From Clostridia bacterium (GTDB lineage: Bacteria > Bacillota > Clostridia > Christensenellales > Borkfalkiaceae): DNA of 8,114 bases. Below the pieces are notes generated by a model. It was given only the letters and a program-made list of their open reading frames with translations. It made no database searches and was not told where the DNA came from. A program made the position numbers and the translations under genes. Positions 1 to 6,399 of this stretch are shown piece after piece; the first letter of the stretch is position 1, and the number at the start of each line of letters is the position of its first letter. Where the stretch lies: positions 1-8,114 of the forward strand of contig JAIDIR010000189.1 of the NCBI GenBank assembly GCA_029052615.1, read 5' to 3'.

Positions 1-89
1 AGAATTTTATCCGCACCGTCCAGCGCGCGCTTAGCCGACAGGGTTAAGTCCCCTTCCCTTATTCCCAAGCCTATCAGCGTTATTGACAT
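1..89 (-). CDS. mazG: MazG/YabN-type protein, N-terminal fragment (tetrapyrrole methylase-like domain)
   Basis: Partial gene: only the first 29 complete codons are present and the rest runs off the left edge. The start reads MSITLIGLGIREGDLTLS, followed by AKRALDGADKI. The GLG-x(3)-GDLTL stretch and the following A-x-RAL-x-x-AD pattern are the glycine-rich opening of the SAM-dependent tetrapyrrole methylase fold, which forms the N-terminal half of YabN/MazG proteins in Firmicutes. The C-terminal MazG nucleoside-triphosphate pyrophosphohydrolase half would lie outside the window. The ATG at 89-87 has a good ribosome binding site (AAAGGGG at 97-103, seven bases upstream). The gene overlaps the end of the spoVB-like gene by 59 bp in a different frame. 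The order spoVT, spoVB-like, mazG matches the B. subtilis yabM-yabN neighbourhood, which is the main reason for preferring MazG over another methylase of the same fold, such as a cobalamin-pathway enzyme. Confidence 0.72.
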   Translation of the reverse strand, partial: MSITLIGLGIREGDLTLSAKRALDGADKI

Positions 90-1395
90 CTTCGTGCCCC
101 TTTTTATTCTTTATGAGAATAATATAACAGAAATTGAGCACGACCGCAACAAAATAACAACAGTTTGCCGAAACCGCTACGCCGATTATCGAAAGGGGCG
201 TGAACGCGACCAGAGCCGCCGACAGCGCAACGCGCATTGCCGCGGTGACCCACTGCGTTATGGTGCCCAGCAGCGGTCTGCCAAGCGAGGTGATGCAAGC
301 CGACGACGTTTGCACGAGCGACGAGGTGACCGCGTTTATCGACATTATGCGCACTAAGGTTATTAAAAGTCCCTTTTCGCTTGCGCCCAGCGAGGGGAAA
401 ATTATGCGCGCGGCGAGGGGCGCGAAGATATATAAAAGTATTGCAAACGGCACGGAGATTGCCGCCGTGTATAAAATTGCTTTGCCCGCCTGTTTTTTTG
501 CGCCCTTGAAATCGCCCTTGGCAGCCAGAGGCGAAATGTTGGGCACGCTTGCCGCCGCCAGCCCGTAGGTGACCGACACCGGCAGGTTGATTATGGTTAC
601 CGCACAGCCCGAAAAAATACCGTACAGCGCGGTGGCGTTTTCCGCCGAGCTTCTTAAAATGTTTACGACAGCAATGCTTTCGGCAAGCTGACCTGCGGGC
701 AGGGCTATAGCCGTGAAGGTCAGCGGTATCGTGTAGGCAAGTATGCTCTTTGCGGAAACCTGACTTTCGCGGTATAAAGGTCTTACCTTGCCCCTCGCGC
801 CCAGATAGAACGCGGCGGCAAGCGCGCAGGTTATTACCTCGCTGACCGTTACGGCAAGCACCGCCGCCGCGGTTGCGCGCGCTATATTGCCGCGGAAAAA
901 GTTTGCAAGCGCAATGCCCGCCGCCACCTTTACCGCCTGCTCGGTGACCTCGGTGACCGCCGTGGGATACATATTGCCCTTGCCCTGAAAGTAGCCGCGC
1001 ACTACCGAAATTATCGCGACGAAAAATACCGACGGCGACAAAAGACGACAGCACAGAGCGACCTCCGCCTGTCCCTGCGCGGCGGCAAGCGGTGCGGAAA
1101 ACGCAAACATCAAAAGCGAACCTATCAGCCCTATTCCGCCGTACAGATAAAACGCCTTGCGCTCCGCCCCGTGCGCCCCGCCCGAGGATATAAGCCGCGC
1201 AATACCCGTGGGGATACCGCTTGCCGACACCGTTAAAAGTATGCAATATAAGGGGTACACCATCTGGTAAATGCCCATACCCTCGCCGCCCAAAAACGCG
1301 ACGAGGGGTATGCGGTAGACGGCGCCCAATAGCTTGGAAAGAAAGCCGCCCGCGGATATTATCAATGCGCCCTTAAGATAACTTTGCTTTTTCAT
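31..1395 (-). CDS. spoVB: SpoVB-like polysaccharide/lipid-precursor flippase (MOP superfamily)
   Basis: A 454-residue integral membrane protein of the MVF/MOP exporter superfamily (SpoVB, MurJ, YabM). Family members move lipid-linked sugar precursors across the membrane, and SpoVB is needed for spore cortex peptidoglycan. The first 70 residues (KGALIISAGGFLSKLLG, then GIYQMVYPLY and SGIPTGIARLIS) and the VRGYFQGKGNMYPTAVTE stretch followed by VTEQ at 132-153 are the family hallmarks. About twelve hydrophobic segments are visible, the last ending near residue 428, against the 14 and roughly 500-520 residues usual for SpoVB, so this is a short member. The last 19 codons encode a polar tail (NNADRLGNKGRG) in the region overlapping mazG. 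The ATG at 1395 lies 10 bp after the spoVT stop and has no clear Shine-Dalgarno sequence, so translational coupling to spoVT is likely. A MurJ or YabM role cannot be excluded, but the spoVT neighbour favours a sporulation role. Confidence 0.85.
   Translation of the reverse strand: MKKQSYLKGALIISAGGFLSKLLGAVYRIPLVAFLGGEGMGIYQMVYPLYCILLTVSASGIPTGIARLISSGGAHGAERKAFYLYGGIGLIGSLLMFAFSAPLAAAQGQAEVALCCRLLSPSVFFVAIISVVRGYFQGKGNMYPTAVTEVTEQAVKVAAGIALANFFRGNIARATAAAVLAVTVSEVITCALAAAFYLGARGKVRPLYRESQVSAKSILAYTIPLTFTAIALPAGQLAESIAVVNILRSSAENATALYGIFSGCAVTIINLPVSVTYGLAAASVPNISPLAAKGDFKGAKKQAGKAILYTAAISVPFAILLYIFAPLAARIIFPSLGASEKGLLITLVRIMSINAVTSSLVQTSSACITSLGRPLLGTITQWVTAAMRVALSAALVAFTPLSIIGVAVSANCCYFVAVVLNFCYIILIKNKKGHEDVNNADRLGNKGRGLNPVG
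97..103 (-). promoter_or_regulatory. Ribosome binding site of the mazG-like gene
   Basis: AAAGGGG on the minus strand, seven bases before the ATG at 89-87. It lies inside the coding sequence of the upstream spoVB-like gene. It supports the claim that a new gene starts there despite the 59-bp overlap. Confidence 0.6.
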
Positions 1396-1405
1396 TTAAA
1401 GCCGG

Positions 1406-1951
1406 TTACTCGAATTGGTTTGCTAAAATCGTAGCGGACAATTGGGCAAGCTTGCACGCGGCGGGCTCTATTCTTGCGCCCTGCTCGGTGGATACCAGAG
1501 CAACCGCGCCAAGACAATCGCCGTTGGATACTATGGGCACGATTATCTGCGCGGTTATGGCGTTTGCGCCGTCCTCGCAGATGGGCACTATGTCGCCGCC
1601 TTCGGAAAGGTTGGCGATATAGCTCTTGCGCTCCTGCATAATTTTATCCAGCTTGTGCGAAACGGCTTTGCCCGCAACTTCCCTCTTGCCGCTGCCCGCC
1701 GCGTGAAGCACCTCGTCCGTATCGCAGACGATTGCAAGGTGACCGGAAAGCTCCGAAAGGCTATTTGCCGTGCCCTCTGAAAACTTTTCAAGCGAAGCTA
1801 TGGGTGAATATTTTTTGAGCATAAGCTCGTCCCTGTCGGTAAAAATTTCCAGTGGGTCGCCGCTTTTTAAACGCAGGGTCGAGCGTATCTCCTTGGGGAT
1901 TACCACCCTGCCCAATTCGTCTATTCTTCTTACAATTCCTGTTGCTTTCAT
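1406..1951 (-). CDS. spoVT: SpoVT, stage V sporulation transcription factor (AbrB family with GAF-like domain)
   Basis: A 181-residue DNA-binding regulator. Residues 1-50 are the swapped-hairpin AbrB domain with the near-invariant SpoVT opening MKATGIVRRIDELGRVVIPK, followed by EIRSTLRLKSGDPLEIF. Residues about 55-181 match the GAF-like domain of SpoVT (LSGHLAIVCDTDEVLHAAG near 68-86; IIVPIVSNGDCLGAVALVS near 136-154). In Bacillus, SpoVT is made in the forespore, tunes sigma-G-dependent genes and acts on its own promoter. The open frame extends 70 codons further upstream, but that part runs back through an intrinsic terminator and is basic and low-complexity. The start at 1951 has an excellent ribosome binding site (AAGGAG, 1957-1962) and exactly matches the family N-terminus. 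It is the first gene of the spoVT-spoVB-mazG unit. Confidence 0.95.
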   Translation of the reverse strand: MKATGIVRRIDELGRVVIPKEIRSTLRLKSGDPLEIFTDRDELMLKKYSPIASLEKFSEGTANSLSELSGHLAIVCDTDEVLHAAGSGKREVAGKAVSHKLDKIMQERKSYIANLSEGGDIVPICEDGANAITAQIIVPIVSNGDCLGAVALVSTEQGARIEPAACKLAQLSATILANQFE

Positions 1952-1956
1952 AAAAA

Positions 1957-1962
1957 CTCCTT
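1957..1962 (-). promoter_or_regulatory. Ribosome binding site fixing the spoVT start
   Basis: AAGGAG on the minus strand, five bases before the ATG at 1951-1949. It settles the start against the longer open frame that begins at 2161. Confidence 0.8.
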
Positions 1963-1979
1963 TTATACAACAAAAACAG

Positions 1980-1995
1980 TTTGTACGATTACAAA
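1980..1995. promoter_or_regulatory. Inverted repeat upstream of spoVT (candidate operator)
   Basis: TTTGTA, four bases, TACAAA: a perfect 6-bp dyad lying 28 bp upstream of the spoVT start, between the lgt terminator and the ribosome binding site. This gap of about 45 bp is the only room for a spoVT promoter. I see no convincing sigma-A or sigma-F/G -35/-10 pair in it; the sequence CGTACAA within the dyad only partly resembles a sigma-G -10. A regulator site, possibly autoregulatory, is inferred from position and symmetry alone. Confidence 0.3.
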
Positions 1996-2027
1996 TAAAA
2001 AAATACCCGCGACTTAAATTCGCGGGT
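1995..2027 (-). terminator. Intrinsic terminator after lgt
   Basis: On the minus strand, ACCCGCG (2027-2021), a nine-base loop, CGCGGGT (2011-2005), then ATTTTTTTAT. This is a 7-bp GC-rich stem followed directly by a U-run. It lies 36 bp after the lgt stop and separates the lgt transcript from the spoVT unit. On the plus strand only a short TTTT follows, and no gene there needs it. Confidence 0.85.
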
Positions 2028-2063
2028 TTTGGAATTGTTTTATTGAGTTTTAGGACGCGCGGG

Positions 2064-3053
2064 TTATTCCTCTCCGCCCTCTTCCGTCTTTTGTTCTTCA
2101 ACGGGCTCGGTGGGTTGTTCGGGCTGCTCGTCGGGCGATATTTCAACCGTTTCGCTCTCAACGGTTACCGTGCTTTCAACGACCTCCTCACCCTCGGCAA
2201 GCGCCTTTTTCTTTTTGGAATCTCTGACGGGCGGCTGCTGCTCGGGGTGCTTTTCGAAGCGGGTCAAAAGGTACTTCCAAAGGAAGAAATAGCCTATGCC
2301 TAAGATGACCATTATTATCGACCAGAATTGCGAGGGCGTTATCGCGCCGAGGAAGGAGCCGCGGTGGTCGTCGCGCGCAAACTCGATAATAAAGCGCCAT
2401 ACGCCGTACGCTATAGCATACAGACCGAAGTTGTATTTGAATTTAAATTTAAAGAACAGCACCGCCATTATTGCCGTGAGCGCGATAAGGAAAATGCATT
2501 CGAACAGCTGCGTGGGCACCACCTTTACGTGACCGAACTCGGCGGTGTACATCCAGATGCCGTACCACGCGTCCGTCTTAGCGCCGTGACAGCAGCCTGC
2601 AAACGTACAGCCCAGACGCCCGAACGCGTGCGCAATGGTTATGCCTATGGGAATTATGGGCAACGCGTCGGAAAGCGAGGCGTTCATATTGTTGACTAAT
2701 AGCTTCCGTTTAGCGCGCGGAGCGATGACGAAAACGTAAAGATTCCACACTATAAGGAAGCTTGAAACGCCGCCGATAAGTCCGCCCTGGAAGGTCATCG
2801 AGCTGAGGTGATATCCGCCCGAGGGGTTTTCGATATAGTCGTACAGCCCCTGGAATACCATTGCCATAAACACGCCGAAAGCGGTTGCGCAAATACCTAT
2901 AAGCAACATTTTGTTTATGGCTTCGTCGTTGAAGTTGCGTTTTGTAAACGCGTACAGCAAAAACGCGAAACAACCGATTATACCCAGCGCCATGCACAGT
3001 CCGTAAGGATAGAAGTGCAGACTGCCGATTGAAAAAAGAGGTCCGTCTATCAT
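2064..3053 (-). CDS. lgt: Prolipoprotein diacylglyceryl transferase (Lgt)
   Basis: Transfers a diacylglyceryl group from phosphatidylglycerol to the lipobox cysteine of prelipoproteins, the first step of lipoprotein maturation, in the cytoplasmic membrane. The N-terminus (SLHFYPYGLCMALGI, residues 11-25) and MTFQGGLIGG (86-95) are conserved Lgt segments. The signature HAFGRLGC (142-149) carries the essential arginine equivalent to R143 of E. coli Lgt. It is followed by GCCHG (153-157), PTQLFE (180-185) and the RF-x2-EF-x-R region with R220 and R227. About seven membrane segments end near residue 262. A cytoplasmic tail of about 65 residues follows, with KKKK near 280 and then many Glu, Pro, Val and Thr, making the protein longer than the usual 260-290. 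The ATG at 3053 has a modest AAAGG site eight bases upstream. It follows leuA by 150 bp and is closed by its own terminator. Function is sure; the role of the tail is unknown. Confidence 0.95.
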   Translation of the reverse strand: MIDGPLFSIGSLHFYPYGLCMALGIIGCFAFLLYAFTKRNFNDEAINKMLLIGICATAFGVFMAMVFQGLYDYIENPSGGYHLSSMTFQGGLIGGVSSFLIVWNLYVFVIAPRAKRKLLVNNMNASLSDALPIIPIGITIAHAFGRLGCTFAGCCHGAKTDAWYGIWMYTAEFGHVKVVPTQLFECIFLIALTAIMAVLFFKFKFKYNFGLYAIAYGVWRFIIEFARDDHRGSFLGAITPSQFWSIIMVILGIGYFFLWKYLLTRFEKHPEQQPPVRDSKKKKALAEGEEVVESTVTVESETVEISPDEQPEQPTEPVEEQKTEEGGEE

Positions 3054-3094
3054 TTTATTTGCCTTTGATTGGTTTTGAAGTTATTTGATTAAGT

Positions 3095-3203
3095 CCCTCG
3101 GGTTAGAAGCGAGCAAGACAAGGAGCGCGAGCACCGTCCGACAGGAGTGTACACGGAAGTACACGACTGAGGCGGCGCGGAGCGCAACGCCGTATTGCGA
3201 CGC
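3095..3203. repeat. GC-rich intergenic element forming an imperfect long hairpin, between leuA and lgt
   Basis: This 109-bp stretch directly after the leuA stop is much more GC-rich than the other gaps. Its core is GTGTAC, six bases, GTACAC (3149-3166), a perfect 6-bp stem. Further pairing outwards is interrupted by small internal loops: CAG with CTG, CC with GG, CCG with CGG, then GCG with TGC. The hairpin extends to about 3131-3180. A second small dyad, CGCAA/TTGCG, sits at 3183-3199. No U-run follows on either strand, so it is not an ordinary intrinsic terminator. No open frame, ribosome binding site or tRNA-like fold was seen. It could be a dispersed palindromic repeat or an mRNA-stabilising or attenuating structure in the leuA-lgt transcript. 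The repeat label is inference, since copy number cannot be judged here. Confidence 0.4.
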
Positions 3204-4865
3204 TTATAAGTCGAGAAGCAGGTTGTTAACGGCAGAAGCGAGTGCGTAGTACGAGCTTTTGATTATGTCGTCGTCCACGCCCGCGCCCCAGTAAGTCCTG
3301 CCGCCCTTTTCCACGCCGACGTAGGAAATTGCCTGTGAACGCGAGCCGCCCGTCAGCGCGTGCTGCTCGTAGCCCGTAAGCACGTAGTCGAGATTGAAAA
3401 AGGACTTTACCGCGTTTGAAACCGCGTCAAGTCTGCCGTTGCCCTCGCCAGTCACCGTAACCTTGTTTTTATTATACTGCACGGTTAGGGTGGCAACTAT
3501 ACCGCCGTTCTGCACGAAATGACATTCGCATATTTCGAAAAGCTTGCGCGGCTCGAGGTAGTTTTTGCGGAACACCTCGTACACTTCCGCGGGCTTGAGC
3601 TCCTTGTGCTTTTCGTCCGAAACGTTTTTGACCTTGTAGCCGAAATGCTCCTTCATCTTCGCGGGCATATCTATGCCGTAGCCCGAGAGCATAACGTAGC
3701 CCACGCCGCCCTTGCCCGACTGCGAGTTTATGCGGATAACGTCCGTTTCGTACTCCCTGCCGACGTCCGCAGGGTCTATGGGCAAATAGGGAACGTCCCA
3801 AATCTTTCTGTCCGTCTTTTTGCGGAAAGCCATGCCCTTTGCGATTGCGTCCTGATGGGAGCCCGAGAACGCCGCAAACACAAGCTCGCCCGCATAAGGA
3901 TGACGGGGGCTTACGGGCATTGCCGTAAAGCTTTTGTACATAGAGGTCACGTAAGGCATATCCGAAAAATCCAGCCCGGGGTTTACGCCCTGAGAGAACA
4001 TATTGCCCGCAAGCGTGATTATATCGACGTTGCCCGTCCTTTCGCCGTTGCCGAACAGGGTGCCCTCTATTCTGTCCGCACCCGCCAAAAGTCCGAACTC
4101 CGCGCTTGCAACGCCGCAACCGCGGTCGTTGTGGGGATGCAGCGAAAGCACGACGTTATCCCTGTACTTCATATTTTCGGATATGTACTCAACCTGGCTC
4201 GCGTAAACGTGGGGCATTGCGTTTTCCACCGTGGCGGGCAGATTGATTATCGCCTTTCTGTCGGCTGTGGGCTGCCACACGTCAAGCACGGCGTTGACAA
4301 CTTCAAGCGCATATTCCGGCTCCGTGCCGGTGAACGATTCGGGAGAGTACTCGAAACGGTAGGGCGCGCCCTCCTCGGCGGCAAGCTGCTTTAAAAGCTT
4401 TGCACCCTCCACCGCTATCTTTTTAATCTGCTCTTTATCCTTTGCAAACACCTGCTCGCGCTGTGCGACGGAGGTCGAATTATAGACGTGAACGACGGCG
4501 TTTTTCGCGCCCCTGAGCGCCTCGAAAGTCTTTTTTATGATATGCTCGCGCGCCTGCGTAAGCACCTGCACGGTCACGTCGTCGGGGATAAGATTTTCCT
4601 CGATAAGCTTTCTTAAAAAGTCGTACTCGGTCTTGCTTGCGGCGGGAAAGCCCACCTCTATTTCCTTGAAGCCTATCTTTACGAGCAGCTTAAAAAACTC
4701 AACCTTTGTTTCGAGCGACATCGGCTCGATAAGGCTCTGGTTGCCGTCGCGCAGGTCGACAGAACACCACACGGGGGCCTTTTCAACGCAATCCTTGCGT
4801 GCCCAATTCCTGCATTCGGTCGGCGGAAGAATATACTGTTTTTGATACTTAGTGAAATTTTTCAT
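3204..4865 (-). CDS. leuA: 2-isopropylmalate synthase, type 2 (yeast/actinobacterial class)
   Basis: Condenses acetyl-CoA with 2-oxoisovalerate to 2-isopropylmalate, the committed step of leucine biosynthesis, in the cytoplasm. The 553-residue protein starts MKNFTKYQKQYILPP and continues through APVWCSVDLRDGNQSLIEPM (30-49), with the catalytic DLRDGNQ at 37-43. Other landmarks are EIEVGFPAASKTEYDF (68-83), the metal-binding LHPHNDRG (242-249, H243 and H245), GNGERTGNVD (272-281) and SGKGGVGYVMLSGYG (383-397). The C-terminal 110-odd residues (GEGNGRLDAVSNAV, 473-486) form the leucine-binding allosteric domain. The NFTKYQ-type N-terminus and length fit the long LeuA class found in yeast, Corynebacterium and some Firmicutes rather than the 510-residue enterobacterial form. 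The frame reaches a TTG at 4910, but that would overlap the MATE stop, and the family alignment starts at the ATG at 4865. No Shine-Dalgarno sequence precedes it. No other leucine genes are adjacent. Confidence 0.95.
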   Translation of the reverse strand: MKNFTKYQKQYILPPTECRNWARKDCVEKAPVWCSVDLRDGNQSLIEPMSLETKVEFFKLLVKIGFKEIEVGFPAASKTEYDFLRKLIEENLIPDDVTVQVLTQAREHIIKKTFEALRGAKNAVVHVYNSTSVAQREQVFAKDKEQIKKIAVEGAKLLKQLAAEEGAPYRFEYSPESFTGTEPEYALEVVNAVLDVWQPTADRKAIINLPATVENAMPHVYASQVEYISENMKYRDNVVLSLHPHNDRGCGVASAEFGLLAGADRIEGTLFGNGERTGNVDIITLAGNMFSQGVNPGLDFSDMPYVTSMYKSFTAMPVSPRHPYAGELVFAAFSGSHQDAIAKGMAFRKKTDRKIWDVPYLPIDPADVGREYETDVIRINSQSGKGGVGYVMLSGYGIDMPAKMKEHFGYKVKNVSDEKHKELKPAEVYEVFRKNYLEPRKLFEICECHFVQNGGIVATLTVQYNKNKVTVTGEGNGRLDAVSNAVKSFFNLDYVLTGYEQHALTGGSRSQAISYVGVEKGGRTYWGAGVDDDIIKSSYYALASAVNNLLLDL

Positions 4866-4881
4866 AATAAACTTATTGTAT

Positions 4882-4910
4882 AATGTATCATAAACGTGCA
4901 TAAAAATCAA
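4882..4910 (-). promoter_or_regulatory. Candidate sigma-A promoter of leuA
   Basis: TTGATT (4910-4905), a 17-bp spacer, then TACATT (4887-4882) with an extended TG-n just before the -10. The predicted transcript starts near 4875, only about ten bases before the leuA ATG, and the leader has no Shine-Dalgarno sequence. The -35 overlaps the stop codon of the upstream MATE gene. No T-box or other long leader fits between the genes. Confidence 0.45.
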
Positions 4911-6283
4911 GTATTTTCAGGCTCGGTTTTGCGGCGGCGCAGACAGGGAATTGCCAGGTAGAAGCCGATTGCTATGCACATACTTACCGACCAGCCGATA
5001 GCCCACGCCCAGCACACGCCCGAAAAGCCCAGACTGCCGACCAGAATATATACGAACGCGACCCTTAAAATTAGGTCGGTAAAGGTCGAAATGGTAAAGC
5101 CGAGGTTACCGCCGCAACCGCGCACCGCGCCGTCCGATACGATTTTTATACACACCGTGGGCAGGAACGCCGCCACAATCCGCAAGAACAGCACCGAGCA
5201 GCTGACCGCCTCCTCCGTTACCGAATCCTTGCTTATAAACAGCATAGTCAGCGGTTTGGGAATGACCTCGCACAATAGCAGGAACAAAAGGCTGGTTGCC
5301 ATTGCGTAGGTAAGCACGGCAAGATATCCCTGCTTGATGCGCTTATATTCCCCCGCCGCCTTATTCTGCGAGCAGAAATTCGCAAGCCCGTTGGTCATAG
5401 TGCCCACGCCGACGTTTGCAATCTGCACCAGCTTGAAGCCCGTCGTAAAGCCAGCCGCCGCGTCCTCGCTGATAAGGTTGATGCGCTTAACCACGAAGAA
5501 GTTGCCCACCGACACGAAGCTGTTCTGCAAAATTATGGGCACGGAAGTTACGATTAAATCCTTGCATATGCGCTTGTCGAAGCGCGCGGGTTTTTCCTCG
5601 CTCTTGACCGCCTTCAATTTGCGGATAAGCACGAACACGGTCAGCATAGTTGCCGCCGCCTGCGAAATGAAGGTTGCCCACGCCGCGCCCGCAACGTCCC
5701 AGTGGAACGCGCAGACGAATAAAAAGTCCAGCCCTACGTTGAGCACCGACGAAAACACGAGGAACAGAAATGGCATTTTACTGTCGCCCAGCGCCGAGCA
5801 TATGCCGCAGCCTATATTGTATAAAAATACGAAGGGCAGCGAGCCGAGGTATATGTACAGATAGCTTAAACTGTCCTTTATGATTACCGGGTTGGTGATG
5901 TCCAGAATATACATAGAAGGGCGCGCAAGCCCGAAGCCCAGCGCCATTACCGCCGCGCACAGCACCGCAAAAGTGATAAGCGCGGTGTTGACCGTTTCTC
6001 TCACTTTCAAGTTATTCTTAGCGCCGAAAAACTTTGCCACGGTAACCGAGCATCCGCCGTTGCAGCCCAGTGCGAACGCCAGCAGAATGTTGACCATTGT
6101 GGAAGCCTCGCCCACCGAGGTAAGCGCCGTCTGTCCGTCCGCCGCAAAGTTGCCGACTATCAGAAGGTCGGCAAGCGAATAGGCTTGCTGAATCATTGCG
6201 CTGCCCAGCAGCGGAAGCGAATATAAAAGCAGTGTTTTCCACACGTTGCCCTTGGTTAAATCAACCGTCTTTTGTCCTTTCAT
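4907..6283 (-). CDS. MATE-family multidrug/toxin efflux transporter
   Basis: A 458-residue inner-membrane antiporter of the MATE family (MatE domain twice), which exports cationic or aromatic compounds at the cost of an Na+ or H+ gradient. The start KGQKTVDLTKGNVWKTLLLY, followed by SLPLLGSAMIQQAYSLADLLIVG, is the typical family opening, in which the DLT-x-G-x2-WK motif precedes helix 1. The second half repeats the architecture from about residue 230 (LIVTSVPIILQNSFVSVGNFFVV). About twelve hydrophobic segments are visible, and the protein ends in a basic RRRK tail. Length is normal. The frame is open to 6361, but the part before 6292 is encoded by a palindrome and is not coding-like. ATGs exist at 6292 and 6283. 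I prefer 6283 because a TATAAT box ends one base before 6292, so a transcript from it would begin after that codon. Substrate cannot be told from sequence. It ends 41 bp before leuA. Confidence 0.9.
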   Translation of the reverse strand: MKGQKTVDLTKGNVWKTLLLYSLPLLGSAMIQQAYSLADLLIVGNFAADGQTALTSVGEASTMVNILLAFALGCNGGCSVTVAKFFGAKNNLKVRETVNTALITFAVLCAAVMALGFGLARPSMYILDITNPVIIKDSLSYLYIYLGSLPFVFLYNIGCGICSALGDSKMPFLFLVFSSVLNVGLDFLFVCAFHWDVAGAAWATFISQAAATMLTVFVLIRKLKAVKSEEKPARFDKRICKDLIVTSVPIILQNSFVSVGNFFVVKRINLISEDAAAGFTTGFKLVQIANVGVGTMTNGLANFCSQNKAAGEYKRIKQGYLAVLTYAMATSLLFLLLCEVIPKPLTMLFISKDSVTEEAVSCSVLFLRIVAAFLPTVCIKIVSDGAVRGCGGNLGFTISTFTDLILRVAFVYILVGSLGFSGVCWAWAIGWSVSMCIAIGFYLAIPCLRRRKTEPENT

Positions 6284-6292
6284 ACCGTTCAT

Positions 6293-6301
6293 ATTATAGC
6301 A
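6293..6301 (-). promoter_or_regulatory. Extended -10 promoter of the MATE gene
   Basis: TGCTATAAT on the minus strand, a perfect TG-n-TATAAT extended -10, which can work without a good -35. The predicted start of transcription, near 6286, is two to four bases before the ATG at 6283, giving an almost leaderless message. Placement is visible; activity is inferred. Confidence 0.5.
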
Positions 6302-6302
6302 C

Positions 6303-6332
6303 TTCGCCCGCCGATTGCAACCGGCGGGCGAA
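6303..6332. promoter_or_regulatory. 30-bp near-perfect palindrome over the MATE promoter
   Basis: TTCGCCCGCCG (6303-6313) mirrors CGGCGGGCGAA (6322-6332), and the eight central bases contain the self-complementary TTGCAA. Only one base pair (6314 against 6321) breaks the symmetry across 30 bp. It begins two bases upstream of the TG of the extended -10, so it covers the -35 region. No U-run follows on the minus strand and A residues follow on the plus strand, so it does not look like an intrinsic terminator for the upstream ssb gene. A repressor or activator site, or an RNA hairpin in read-through transcripts, are the two readings. Confidence 0.5.
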
Positions 6333-6399
6333 AAATGTAAAATATTGTTTATAACTTTCACAAAACTAACACTTGATGTTTAGTTCTTACAGGGGCAAT

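Noticed and set aside
104..1246. Second minus-strand frame of 380 codons inside the flippase
   Set aside because: Rich in Arg, Gly, His and Cys with no domain, fully inside the spoVB-like gene in another frame; a by-product of GC-rich codons.
1980..2010. Sigma-G promoter for spoVT (GTATT and CGTACAA)
   Set aside because: The two partial matches are 14 bp apart, closer than expected, and each deviates from consensus; too weak to annotate.
1952..2161. 70-codon N-terminal extension of spoVT
   Set aside because: Runs back through the lgt terminator and the end of lgt; the family N-terminus and a strong ribosome binding site put the start at 1951.
3519..4394. Plus-strand open frame of 291 codons
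   Set aside because: Mirror of the conserved leuA coding sequence; composition is arginine/histidine/valine-rich as expected of a reverse-frame shadow.
4866..4910. T-box or leucine attenuator before leuA
   Set aside because: Only 41 bp are available and no leader peptide, T-box motif or terminator-antiterminator pair fits.
6303..6332. Intrinsic terminator for the SSB-like gene
   Set aside because: The stem is strong enough, but the minus strand continues AAGTGCTATAAT with no U-run, so rho-independent release is not supported.
6293..6361. Longer N-terminus of the MATE protein starting at 6361
   Set aside because: It would translate the palindrome into a polar, cysteine/arginine-containing leader not seen in MATE proteins, and no ribosome binding site supports it.
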